DNA of 36,815 bases from NCBI GenBank assembly GCA_021817825.1, contig JAKAFS010000035.1, positions 1-36,815 on the forward strand, in the 5' to 3' direction. The stretch comes from Deltaproteobacteria bacterium. GTDB lineage: Bacteria > Desulfobacterota > Syntrophia > Syntrophales > UBA5619. The notes under the pieces are model-generated. The model made no database searches. It saw nothing but the letters and a program-made list of their open reading frames with translations, and was not told the origin of the DNA. Within the stretch, counting starts at the first letter, position 1. Every line of letters begins with the position of its first letter. The position numbers and the translations under genes are program-made. Positions 1-7,445 of this stretch are shown piece by piece.

Positions 1-1181
1 CCCTTTTGTTCCTCCTCGATTCCACACCCCGCGGATACCGCACCGGAAATCTGCTCATACATCTGCAGGGCTCGCCTCGCGTGGGGGAGGTTGCGCTTGT
101 CCTCAGTTGACAGCTTATCGGGGGTTTCCTTTGCCTTATCAACGAGCTTCCCGGCAGATTTCAGCGCATTTTCGCCCACAGTCGTCATCTTTCCGGTCGT
201 TTCATCAATCACATCCTCTGTCCCACCGGAGGAGAAGGGCTTCAGTACCAGGTCGAGGTCTTTCTTGAACTGGTCCCGTTTCTTCCCGCTCAGTTCGGCC
301 AATCCCTTGGCAAAGGCAAGAGCACCTTCCCGGCCTGCCTTTGTCGCCGCTATACGCTCGGACGGGCTTTCGGCTTTCGATACTCCCAGAAGCACCCGTT
401 TCCCTTCCTTGTCGACGAGGCTTGACGGAAGTTCCTGCACTTCTCGAACCTTACGTTCCGTATCGCTCATCGGCGCGACGCCTTCGTAGGGAACATCCTT
501 GGACTCTTTCCCGGTCCTGGTCATGGTCCACTGCTTCTTGTAGAGCTTCCCGTCCTTGCCGCGGAAGGGTTTCTCGGCGGCATTCATGGTGTCGACAGCG
601 GTTCGCTGAGTGCGCTCGTACTCCATAAACTTCTCGGGGTCCGTGTAGGGCTCGACAATTCTGAGCATGTCATTAATATTCTTGGTGGGAATTGCTCCAT
701 ACTGCCTTGAAACAACCATGTGCTTTACGTCTTCGGGGAAGTCTGTCCATTTCTTGCCGTCCGGGAAGGTCATTTCTGGCTTTTCTTCTCGGTGGAAGAC
801 CATCATTTCATCGCCATTAGTGACGAGCTTATTGTAACCTTCCGAAAGCAGAGACCATGCTGGTCGCTCATCACCGTTCTTTGCCAGGGCGTCAGCGACT
901 ACATAGGTGCGCTTAAAATTTTTCGCCCGTTGCTGCGTTTCCTTCTCGCCAATCTCCAGATCAGCCACCTTCAGCTGCCTCTCTCCAAGATTCTTCTGTT
1001 GCGTGCCAAGTTCCATCTGCTGCGCATGGCTCTCTCCGGCGCGTGTATCCTGGTTCTTTCTGAGCGCGAGTTCTTCCTTTCGATATTTTTCTTCTTGTGC
1101 CCTCTCCGCTGCTCTCACACCGAGCTGGACACCCTTGTTAAAACCTTCTGTCGCACTGTCCCAAAATCCTGCCATGGCCAT
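1..1181 (-). CDS. Phage structural/internal virion-like protein, partial
   Basis: An open frame on the minus strand starts at 1181 and is still open at the window edge after 393 codons, so the C-terminus is missing. The start ATG follows a GAGAGG-type ribosome site; a second in-frame ATG at 1175 is an alternative. The first 90 or so residues are charged and helical (rich in Q, E, K and R, e.g. ERAQEEKYRKEELALRK), suggesting a coiled coil. The rest is a hydrophilic, mostly helical protein with no recognised catalytic motif. It lies 23 bases downstream of the previous virion-like gene on the same strand. Long helical proteins in this position are often internal or DNA-ejection proteins of podovirus-like phages, but I do not recognise a specific family. 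Confidence 0.7.
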   Translation of the reverse strand, partial: MAMAGFWDSATEGFNKGVQLGVRAAERAQEEKYRKEELALRKNQDTRAGESHAQQMELGTQQKNLGERQLKVADLEIGEKETQQRAKNFKRTYVVADALAKNGDERPAWSLLSEGYNKLVTNGDEMMVFHREEKPEMTFPDGKKWTDFPEDVKHMVVSRQYGAIPTKNINDMLRIVEPYTDPEKFMEYERTQRTAVDTMNAAEKPFRGKDGKLYKKQWTMTRTGKESKDVPYEGVAPMSDTERKVREVQELPSSLVDKEGKRVLLGVSKAESPSERIAATKAGREGALAFAKGLAELSGKKRDQFKKDLDLVLKPFSSGGTEDVIDETTGKMTTVGENALKSAGKLVDKAKETPDKLSTEDKRNLPHARRALQMYEQISGAVSAGCGIEEEQK

Positions 1182-1204
1182 TTACCTCTCTTTCTCTCGG
1201 GTCA

Positions 1205-2038
1205 TTATCGCTGCTTCCCACCCAAGGCATAGTTTTCACCGTATGAGCTGGCAAATGCTCCTCCGGCCTGACCCATCATGTTACCCAGGAACCCCATAAA
1301 CCCGGCGCTGGGGGTATCTTTCGACGAAGAGAGGACCCGCGTCGCCAAAGGCGCGTAGGTGGAAGCCGCTCCGTTGTACGTCTGGATCGCCCTGGTTGCC
1401 GGATCTGCGTTGTTGACGGTATTGATTCCTCCGGTCCCTACGGTGTTCTGTGTCTGCTTCCCGATTGCCATCCCCAAACGGGCATAGTTTTCTTTTTCCG
1501 CCGCATCCTTCTCCGCCGTTCTGGCTCCTGCAACTCCTTTTGCGGTTTCAAGGGATGCCGTGTTTTCGGCATTCACGAAGGCGGAACTTGTCGGGTCTAT
1601 TCCGTATCGGGATGCTTCCCGGCGCCTTGTCTCTCCGCCGAGCTTTACGGCCGCCTTCACTTCGTTCGATGCCGAATCCATCCGGTCGTTGACGTTGACT
1701 CCTTCCAGCGATTCCTTGTAGAATTTCTCTGTGACCGGCTTTTGTCCCTCGAGATCCGCCTGCGCCAGTTCCGTGGCCGCCGGAAGAAGTTTCCGGTTAC
1801 CCGCCGCCGCCTCCTGCTGATACTGAAGCTGTTCTTTCGTGGACGCAGACATGAAGGGAAGGAGGTCGTTATTCGCCTTGGCGACCTCGATCTCGTAGTT
1901 CTGGAAGTAGTCCTTGTATTCCTTCCACTGGTCCTCGGCCATGGACTGCTGTCGGTCCGCAATCTCGGCCATCTTTGCCGATGCTACCGGATCGTAATTG
2001 TTGTTCGCCGTTGTGGTGTTGCTACCGCTCTTTCCCAT
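1205..2038 (-). CDS. Phage internal/ejection-like virion protein
   Basis: 277 residues starting MGKSGSNTTTANNNYDP, a low-complexity polar N-terminus often seen in phage internal proteins. A long helical, charged middle follows (about 20-190, including DRQQSMAEDQWKEYKDYF). The C-terminus is glycine-, alanine- and methionine-rich (GFMGFLGNMMGQAGGAFASS, about 245-264) and could interact with membrane. This layout resembles DNA-ejection or internal virion proteins of podoviruses; the resemblance is by composition and gene position, not a firm family match. It lies 28 bases downstream of the tail-collar gene and just upstream of another long helical protein, consistent with a late virion module. 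No enzymatic motif was seen. Confidence 0.65.
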   Translation of the reverse strand: MGKSGSNTTTANNNYDPVASAKMAEIADRQQSMAEDQWKEYKDYFQNYEIEVAKANNDLLPFMSASTKEQLQYQQEAAAGNRKLLPAATELAQADLEGQKPVTEKFYKESLEGVNVNDRMDSASNEVKAAVKLGGETRRREASRYGIDPTSSAFVNAENTASLETAKGVAGARTAEKDAAEKENYARLGMAIGKQTQNTVGTGGINTVNNADPATRAIQTYNGAASTYAPLATRVLSSSKDTPSAGFMGFLGNMMGQAGGAFASSYGENYALGGKQR

Positions 2039-2066
2039 AGTGGCCCCTTTCTGCGTAGAATACCTG

Positions 2067-3494
2067 CTAATACTTAATGATCCAACTCATGGCGATATAG
2101 GGGTCCATAATCGCCTGAGTTGCCGATCCTGCCGAGCCTGTCGCCCCTGTCCCTGCTGCCCCTGTTGATCCATGGTTGTGGGCTTCTGATGCATTCGCCG
2201 GTCCTGCACTATAGGTCGCCATGCTAACATTATTGTTGGAAGTTCCAGCGAACGGCATGTTTTTTGGCCCACCACCATTGTCTGTGTACACCACATTGTG
2301 ATCATGTTGGGGCAAACCACTTTGCGCCGCCGTCAACGTCACGTCCCCTGTCGTATGAGTGTGGCTTGCTCCCGAATGGGTATGCGCGAGGTTCGCCGTT
2401 TCCGCCCCGGCTGCCTGGCCGATCGACGTAGCAGCCGCCACCCTCGATGCCGCAGATCCGCCCAGGTTATCAAGTCCGATCGGTGACCGCCCCCTCATAT
2501 CAGGGAGATTGAACGTGGTCGACCCGTCGCCTGCCCCGTAGTTCGTACCGACAATCGCAAAAAGGGCCGTATAGGTGGTCCTGGAAACTGCTTGCCCGTA
2601 GCAGAGCAGCCAGCCGGTAGGAGCAGAGGCCCCGGAATAGGGAAGTGCGACGCCAACAGGAACCGGGTAACCAGACGCCCCTCCAACGGACATGGCGCCC
2701 CCGACGGACATGGTACCGCTCACGGTAGCATTGGTAAGGTCCAGTCTTTGAGCCGCCCCCCACCATGCCTGCTCTTGCGGATATCCGGTAATGGTAACGG
2801 TACCTGCCCCGGTAAATATCTGATACGGACCGGCCCGCGGCGGGGTGGCAAGAGTGAGTGTCTGCCCCGCCGATACGGAAATAAGAGATCCCATAGGGAT
2901 TTCCAGCTGCGTAGTAGTGGGAATGGACAAGCTCGTCCCGAGGGTGTAGGTGGTCGCGGTTCCGGTTCCGGTATGGGGGGCCGATATCGTTGCCTTTTGG
3001 CTTCCGATGGCATCCACAAGGGATTTCAGGGACCTGGTGTTTGTCGTTACCCCCTGGTCCACCGCCGAAGCATCCGCGACATAGTAGTTACTGTTGATAT
3101 CCGCTGACTTCGACAGCTGGTCCAGGGCGTTCTTGGTTACCCGTACCTCTACCAAAGATCCGGCGGCGAAAGCCCTGGCCGAAGTTCCCTCCTGGGCGCG
3201 CACAATCGTCATGGTGTTTGACGAAGCAGTGCGAGCCGTTACCTTGACGATTTCCCTGTTTCCGGAAGAATCTACTATGGTGGCCATGAAATAGTGGGGC
3301 GAAGCGACGGCGGGGAAGCGGTCCCCATGGCCGGAGGTGACGGTCAATGAGGTGGCGCCTGCAGAGATTCCCCCAGCATCAGCGATAACCGACGTGGCAT
3401 TGTTCGCCCACTGGATCGTGGCTGTTGCGGGTGTGCACCATAGGAATAGTGCCGCAACTGCAAAAAGAATTGATACTCTGAAGTTTATTCTCAT
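2067..3494 (-). CDS. Phage tail-collar fibre protein with N-terminal signal peptide
   Basis: 475 residues from the ATG at 3494, which has a strong ribosome site (AAGGAG, 6 bases upstream); the frame could open 16 codons earlier but without such a site. The N-terminus looks like a Sec signal peptide: MRINFR, a hydrophobic stretch (VSILFAVAALFLW) and a cleavage-type TPATA about residue 26. A fibre-like, Ser/Thr/Gly/Ala-rich region follows. The C-terminal part (about 290-475) carries a phage tail-collar domain: VALPYSGASAPTGWLLCYGQ, then FNLPDMRGRSPIGLD, and His-rich turns (LAHTHSGASHTHT). Collar domains are known from short tail fibres that bind host surfaces. A secretion signal on such a protein is unusual. 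It follows the replication cassette and precedes two virion-like genes. Confidence 0.85.
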   Translation of the reverse strand: MRINFRVSILFAVAALFLWCTPATATIQWANNATSVIADAGGISAGATSLTVTSGHGDRFPAVASPHYFMATIVDSSGNREIVKVTARTASSNTMTIVRAQEGTSARAFAAGSLVEVRVTKNALDQLSKSADINSNYYVADASAVDQGVTTNTRSLKSLVDAIGSQKATISAPHTGTGTATTYTLGTSLSIPTTTQLEIPMGSLISVSAGQTLTLATPPRAGPYQIFTGAGTVTITGYPQEQAWWGAAQRLDLTNATVSGTMSVGGAMSVGGASGYPVPVGVALPYSGASAPTGWLLCYGQAVSRTTYTALFAIVGTNYGAGDGSTTFNLPDMRGRSPIGLDNLGGSAASRVAAATSIGQAAGAETANLAHTHSGASHTHTTGDVTLTAAQSGLPQHDHNVVYTDNGGGPKNMPFAGTSNNNVSMATYSAGPANASEAHNHGSTGAAGTGATGSAGSATQAIMDPYIAMSWIIKY

Positions 3495-3553
3495 TTTGAT
3501 CTCCTTTCTATGAACCGTTTTTAAGTTATGGCCATCCTCCAAGATTTCGCTCT

Positions 3554-3664
3554 CTACTGCGTCCGCGTAAACGGAACTATGGAACCACCGACCTTTTCCA
3601 TAATCACACCTCTCTTTCTAAATTTGTCTGCTGTTTCCCTTGTGAGTCCTGGAATCGCCCTCAT
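3554..3664 (-). CDS. Small 36-residue protein coupled to the helicase gene
   Basis: An ATG at 3664 overlaps the helicase stop codon as ATGA, the same junction type used through this cassette. The reading frame gives 36 residues (MRAIPGLTRETADKFRKRG at the start) ending at TAG 3554-3556. It is basic, with a helical first half, and contains no known motif. It fills most of the gap before the tail-collar gene. The coupled start argues for translation; the short length keeps this tentative. Confidence 0.4.
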   Translation of the reverse strand: MRAIPGLTRETADKFRKRGVIMEKVGGSIVPFTRTQ

Positions 3665-4989
3665 TCAAGGTCTGTCCGCTTCCAATCCGGCGGTTGCTTA
3701 TCATCGTTGAAGTCACGAAAGGCCTGCGTCGTTACATCAAACCGCGCATCAATGATCCCCGTCGGTCCGTTCCTGTCCTTTGCAATGTGGATTTTAACCG
3801 TGCCTTGCACTTCGCCTTTGTAGATGAAAGCGATAACATCAGCGTCCTGCTCGATAGCACCGGATTCCCGAAGGTCTGAAAGCTGGGGGGCTTTGTTCGC
3901 CCTGTCGTCAACCTTTCGATTTAACTGTGACAGACCGATAACAGGGATGTTCAATTCCCGGGCGATCCCCTTGAGCGTCCTGGAGATTTCCGCCACTTCG
4001 CGCTCCCTGGTTTCATAACGCCCGTTCGCCCTCATCAGCTGCATATAGTCAACGAGGAGCAACCCGATTTCATGATCTGCCTTGACCCGCCTCGCCGTGG
4101 CCCGAAGTTCCGCCGGCGTCATATCGGTACCGTCATCGATGAATAAAGGGATTGCTCCCATGGCTTCCGTGGCCCTGGTGAGCTTTCCCCAGGCGTCTCC
4201 GAAGACCGCCCCGCGCCGTAGCTGGTGTGAATCAATACCGGTTGCCCCGGATAGCATCCGGACCATGAGGGTAAGAGCTGGCATTTCAAGCGAATGTAAA
4301 AAGACGGGCGTTCCTTCCTTCGCGGCATGGTGGGCAATGCTGATTGCCAGGGCAGTTTTCCCCTCTCCGGGGCGCCCGGCAAGGATGAACAATTCCCCCG
4401 GCTGTAATCCAAGCGTTATTTCATCTAGCTTTCGAAGGCCAGTTGATATACCGGTCAGAGCGTCGCCGCGCTTGCTCCGGTCCTCGATCATGGCAAAGGT
4501 CTGCTTGGCAATATCGCGGGCGGTCTGAATGCACCGTTTCCCCTTGGACATTGAAAGCGACAGGATGGTCTGTTGCGCTTCGGAAACAGCCTCTTCAGTG
4601 CTTTTCTCTGATGAATAAGCACCATCCATCATCTTCGACGCCGCGGCGATGATGGCCCGATCGATGGATTTCTCTTTAACGATCCTGACATAGTGGGAAA
4701 CAATCAAAGGAGATCCGGCATTGTCAGCCAGTTCGGAAAGATAGGCTAAACCTCCGATCTGTTCCAGGCGCCCTTGATCCCGCAGGGCATTGCTCAGCGT
4801 GACAAGGTCTACCGGTTCGTTCCGGTCGGTCATGGCCAGGATGGCCGAAAATACCTTACTATGTACTACGCTGTAGAAATCGCTCGCATCGATCACTTCA
4901 ACAACAGCGCCCAAAGCTGCATTGTCCGTTATGATGGTCCCCAAGACCGCCCTTTCGGCTTCTATGTTGTTCGGGGAGATCCGGTTCAT
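3661..4989 (-). CDS. DnaB-type replicative helicase of the element
   Basis: 442 residues from the ATG at 4989, which overlaps the upstream stop (ATGA) and has a GGAGG site; an earlier in-frame start at 5025 lies inside the upstream gene and is less likely. The N-terminal domain (about 1-110, starting MNRISPNNIEAERAVLG) is the DnaB N-terminal helical domain. The RecA-like C-terminal domain has Walker A AGRPGEGKTAL near 205, Walker B LLLVDYMQLM near 312, and the GLSQLNR and SDLRESGAIEQDAD motifs of DnaB-family helicases. It would unwind DNA ahead of the fork as a hexamer, probably loaded by the product of the gene just upstream. The length is close to standard DnaB (about 440-470). Confidence 0.95.
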   Translation of the reverse strand: MNRISPNNIEAERAVLGTIITDNAALGAVVEVIDASDFYSVVHSKVFSAILAMTDRNEPVDLVTLSNALRDQGRLEQIGGLAYLSELADNAGSPLIVSHYVRIVKEKSIDRAIIAAASKMMDGAYSSEKSTEEAVSEAQQTILSLSMSKGKRCIQTARDIAKQTFAMIEDRSKRGDALTGISTGLRKLDEITLGLQPGELFILAGRPGEGKTALAISIAHHAAKEGTPVFLHSLEMPALTLMVRMLSGATGIDSHQLRRGAVFGDAWGKLTRATEAMGAIPLFIDDGTDMTPAELRATARRVKADHEIGLLLVDYMQLMRANGRYETREREVAEISRTLKGIARELNIPVIGLSQLNRKVDDRANKAPQLSDLRESGAIEQDADVIAFIYKGEVQGTVKIHIAKDRNGPTGIIDARFDVTTQAFRDFNDDKQPPDWKRTDLE

Positions 4990-5819
4990 GCTCGTGCCTC
5001 CATGGCTCTTTGGCAGTGAATGCACCCCTCGCCATAGAGATCATTTTTGACTACCAACTCCCGGCCGCAGCGGGGGCATTTAAGAGAATGAGAGAAGGGA
5101 AACGGTGTCGCTGTCTTCGCGTCTCCATTCATTTTTAATAGAAGCTGATCGAATTGCTTCCTCAGCTTTGCCGAGGAAAGGATGTTATTCTTCCAAAACG
5201 GGTCGGACTGGCACCACTCAATCACGCGCCGGATATCTTCCGGTGTGCGGTGATCGATCCGGATCATCTGGTCAACGTCTTTCGCCCATGTCTGGATATT
5301 CGGCTTTTTGTGCTTCGGGTTACGGGAGAGAATTTTTTCAAAAAGAAGCTCCGAAAGTCGAACCTCGGCAGAGTTCGACAAGAAGGGTTTTATTTCTTTT
5401 CCTTCTTTTTCTTCTTGTTCCGGTACCATCTTCGGTCCGTTTTCAGTATCGTCTTCGGTATCGCTTCCCTGATATTTTTCATAATTTATGATTAGAATTA
5501 AATTACTTACACTTGTTTTTTTCGGTACCGTTTTTTCAGATATTTTGCGTGAAACTTGGGAAAGTCTCGTCAGCTCTGAGATGAAGCGCCTAACCTTGCC
5601 TTTTGACCACTGCCACCGTTCGGCAAGAACAACTTCGGAATATCCAACTTGGCCGCGCTCCACGGCAACCATGATGCCTCGTCTTCGAATAAATCCGGTC
5701 TTATGATTAGCCAGGAGAAGGAGGTCAACCCATGCCTGCGCCCGTGTGAATGGTTCTGATAGCCAGTCAGCATGATCCATGATAGCCCTGTGGAGCTTTA
5801 TCCAGCCGCTATTTTCCAT
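4986..5819 (-). CDS. Phage replication-initiation/helicase-loader-like protein with zinc ribbon
   Basis: 277 residues from the ATG at 5819 (MENSGWIKLHRAIMDH), with AGGAGG 9 bases upstream; a longer open frame to 5906 lacks a site and overlaps the previous gene more. The N-terminal 100 residues look like the winged-helix start of phage replication proteins (KLHRAIMDHADWLSEP, ERGQVGYSEVVLAERWQWSKGKVRRF). An acidic, low-complexity linker follows (about 120-150). Next is a helical domain of the type found at the C-terminus of phage replisome organisers (PNIQTWAKDVDQMIRID, WKNNILSSAKLRKQFDQLL). The end holds a four-cysteine zinc ribbon (CPRCGREL...GCIHC). Position directly before, and overlapping, the helicase gene supports an initiator or helicase-loader role; the exact family is not certain. 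Confidence 0.75.
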   Translation of the reverse strand: MENSGWIKLHRAIMDHADWLSEPFTRAQAWVDLLLLANHKTGFIRRRGIMVAVERGQVGYSEVVLAERWQWSKGKVRRFISELTRLSQVSRKISEKTVPKKTSVSNLILIINYEKYQGSDTEDDTENGPKMVPEQEEKEGKEIKPFLSNSAEVRLSELLFEKILSRNPKHKKPNIQTWAKDVDQMIRIDHRTPEDIRRVIEWCQSDPFWKNNILSSAKLRKQFDQLLLKMNGDAKTATPFPFSHSLKCPRCGRELVVKNDLYGEGCIHCQRAMEARA

Positions 5820-6006
5820 CGCGCAGGGCCTCCTCATTCCGGCGGAACATCTCCCTGCACAGCTTTGAGAAATCCCCAGGGGGGATTTTATCGATCGGGA
5901 AATCATCGCGGATCAGTATGTATTCCGCCGAGAGACCGATCTTGAAATAGGATTCAAGATCGTGCGCTATCGCTGCCGGGTCGCTCTTTGGGGTGCACGT
6001 GGCCAT
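5809..6006 (-). CDS. Small uncharacterised phage protein
   Basis: 65 residues from the ATG at 6006 (MATCTPKSDPAAIAHDLESY), whose first base is the last base of the upstream stop codon (TGATG). A GTG one codon earlier is possible. Its end overlaps the start of the replication gene by 11 bases. The sequence is acidic in the first half and helical, with a basic tail (CREMFRRNEEALRDGK). I recognise no domain. Being locked between two coupled genes supports it as a real, co-translated protein. Confidence 0.6.
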   Translation of the reverse strand: MATCTPKSDPAAIAHDLESYFKIGLSAEYILIRDDFPIDKIPPGDFSKLCREMFRRNEEALRDGK

Positions 6007-6146
6007 CACTCCGGATCTCCCAAAAGTGCCGCCTCTTCCCTTAACCGCTTTGCATCGACCTCATGGCGATCGGCATCCTCCCGGAGAAGGATCGCGGCCT
6101 GATCATGAAGGAGTGCACGGCGAAGGAGCTCTTCACGGGGTGTCAT
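6006..6146 (-). CDS. Small helical uncharacterised protein
   Basis: 46 residues from the ATG at 6146 (MTPREELLRRALLHDQ), which overlaps the alpA-like stop as ATGA. The frame is open further upstream to 6257, but that part would lie inside the alpA-like gene. The protein is almost entirely charged helix (LLREDADRHEVDAKRLREEAALLG) and could dimerise. No known family was recognised. Its stop overlaps the next start as TGATG. Confidence 0.55.
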   Translation of the reverse strand: MTPREELLRRALLHDQAAILLREDADRHEVDAKRLREEAALLGDPE

Positions 6147-6358
6147 GACTGCACCCCCGAAATCAAGGCGCGGATGTCTTCGGCCAACCAACATGTCACA
6201 CGTGGGGATATTTTCCGGGGTTGGGGATACCGGCCTTCCTTGACTCCCTCCCACCAATTCGAGCGCGAGACCGGCACGAACCGAAGGACTTGTTTGATCC
6301 GCAGAAGACCGGTTTGGGGAAGTTCTTGTACATCAGGGACTTTTGAATCTTTCGACAT
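6143..6358 (-). CDS. AlpA-family phage regulator / excisionase-like protein
   Basis: 71 residues starting at the ATG at 6358 with a strong GGAGGG site. The core (about 18-65) reads GLLRIKQVLRFVPVSRSNWW, then GRYPQPRKISPRVTCWLAEDI. This is the AlpA / CP4-57 regulatory protein helix-turn-helix pattern of the MerR-like excisionase superfamily. Such proteins act as excisionases or as transcription activators of integrase in P4-like elements. It is the first gene of the overlapping replication cassette, preceded by a promoter and a site array at 6391-6461 that it may bind. Its usual HTH tyrosine is replaced by tryptophan (SRSNWWEGVKEG), a minor variation. Confidence 0.88.
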   Translation of the reverse strand: MSKDSKVPDVQELPQTGLLRIKQVLRFVPVSRSNWWEGVKEGRYPQPRKISPRVTCWLAEDIRALISGVQS

Positions 6359-6390
6359 ATGTTGCCCTCCAATATTGTTTCGTTGGGGGC

Positions 6391-6419
6391 ATCATAACGG
6401 GGAGGGATATCTTATGTAA
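6391..6419 (-). promoter_or_regulatory. Sigma70-type promoter of the alpA-led cassette
   Basis: On the minus strand TTACAT (6419-6414) and TATGAT (6396-6391) are separated by 17 bases. The -10 box matches consensus at five of six positions and the -35 box at four. Transcription would start near 6384, about 26 bases before the alpA-like ATG. Confidence 0.6.
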
Positions 6420-6461
6420 TGATTTCCATGAAGGATTTCATGAAATCAAAGAAGGATTTCA
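6420..6461. repeat. GATTTC half-site array with a 14-bp perfect palindrome
   Basis: Four GATTTC half-sites occur within about 40 bases: 6421-6426, 6434-6439, 6455-6460 in one direction and 6442-6447 inverted. The central pair forms the perfect palindrome GATTTCATGAAATC (6434-6447). GAAGGATTTCA is repeated directly at 6430-6440 and 6451-6461, 21 bases apart, i.e. two helical turns. The array begins just beyond the -35 box of the alpA promoter, where an activator, repressor, excisionase or arm-binding protein could act. Confidence 0.6.
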
Positions 6462-6468
6462 GTATTGA

Positions 6469-7350
6469 TTATTCCAGCTGCTTAATTTTTTTAATTAAAT
6501 TATAGACATTGCGCGAATCTTTGTATCTACATATTTTTTCTATTTCATCTCTGATAGGTTTTTTTTGGCCTTGTGATAATTTCTGGTAGCCGTCAATACC
6601 TCCGCACTTCTCTAATACCTTTTGCGCCCGTTTTATATTTCCGGTCCCTACGTCAGCACTCGCCCTACCCTGGTTCTGTTGATAATTGACACGCCGCGCG
6701 GCCTCCTTCGCGTTAGCCTCTGCCAACTTCCGTTCAGCGTGCCGCAATTTCTTTTCCACATCAGGGAGCAAGGCATCATTAATGTCCCTCAAGAAATTCT
6801 CAAACTTGGCCCCTGGAAACACCTCAGCAGGGTCTTGCTCGTTTTTGATGAGCGCTTCCGCAACCTTTCGCTTTTTTCGAGCCTCAGATAGGGTTACTTC
6901 GGGGTAGTTGCCGAACGCAAGTACACCATATGTGTGCACGCTCATCTTATCCAGGAGGGGATATATGAAGCGCCACGTCTTGCCCTCGGGGGTAACAAGG
7001 AGATAAAACCCGTCACTGTCAAAAAGCTTGTACGGTTTGCCCTTAATTTTCGCCGTTTTGATTTTGAGATCCGTCAGCGCCATCATCTTTCCATGGGCCG
7101 ATGCGGCCGGCATTTGGCTTTTCGCTTCTTTTTTCCGCTCAGACTGCTCAACCACCGGATCTGCATGCCCTGTTATGGGGTCGTAGGGCCGCATGTCCTT
7201 GCGTTTCGCCAGGGCTTCCGACCATATGTAAATGTGTCCCGATCCGTCCTGAATCAGATACCTTCCGTTTGAATTAAGTTTATTCTTTATGTAATTTTCG
7301 TGATCGTGGGAGCTATCTTCTGTGATCGATCTACCGGATTCTTTTTGCAT
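6469..7350 (-). CDS. Integrase arm-type DNA-binding domain protein without recombinase domain
   Basis: 293 residues from the ATG at 7350 (MQKESGRSITEDSSHD), with GAGGA six bases upstream; a TTG five codons earlier is less likely. Residues about 91-175 align by eye with the N-terminal DUF4102-type arm-binding domain of the neighbouring integrase (KPYKLFDSDGFYLLVTPEGK versus AYKLYDGGGLFLLVTPSGGK; FGNYPEVTLSEARKKR versus FGTYPEISLADARQRR). There is no core-binding or catalytic domain: no R...HxxR...Y set follows. The C-terminus instead has a charged helix (about 194-222) and a lysine-rich end (KKIKQLE). The N-terminal 60 residues carry a separate unit (NGRYLIQDGSGHIYIWSEAL) that I cannot name. 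It may compete for arm sites or regulate integration. The base composition is AT-richer than the flanking genes. Confidence 0.8.
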   Translation of the reverse strand: MQKESGRSITEDSSHDHENYIKNKLNSNGRYLIQDGSGHIYIWSEALAKRKDMRPYDPITGHADPVVEQSERKKEAKSQMPAASAHGKMMALTDLKIKTAKIKGKPYKLFDSDGFYLLVTPEGKTWRFIYPLLDKMSVHTYGVLAFGNYPEVTLSEARKKRKVAEALIKNEQDPAEVFPGAKFENFLRDINDALLPDVEKKLRHAERKLAEANAKEAARRVNYQQNQGRASADVGTGNIKRAQKVLEKCGGIDGYQKLSQGQKKPIRDEIEKICRYKDSRNVYNLIKKIKQLE

Positions 7351-7445
7351 TGCTGTTCCTCGCAATGTGTCCCATGGTTAAATGAGGGGAAACCGGCGGA
7401 ACATTCCGGCTTGTCGGGTGGCCTCCCTATCCCCTCGCCTTTCTA

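Noticed and set aside
6006-6257. 83-codon form of the small protein after the alpA-like gene
   Set aside because: The extra 37 codons lie within the alpA-like gene in another frame. The ATGA junction at 6146-6143 gives a better start.
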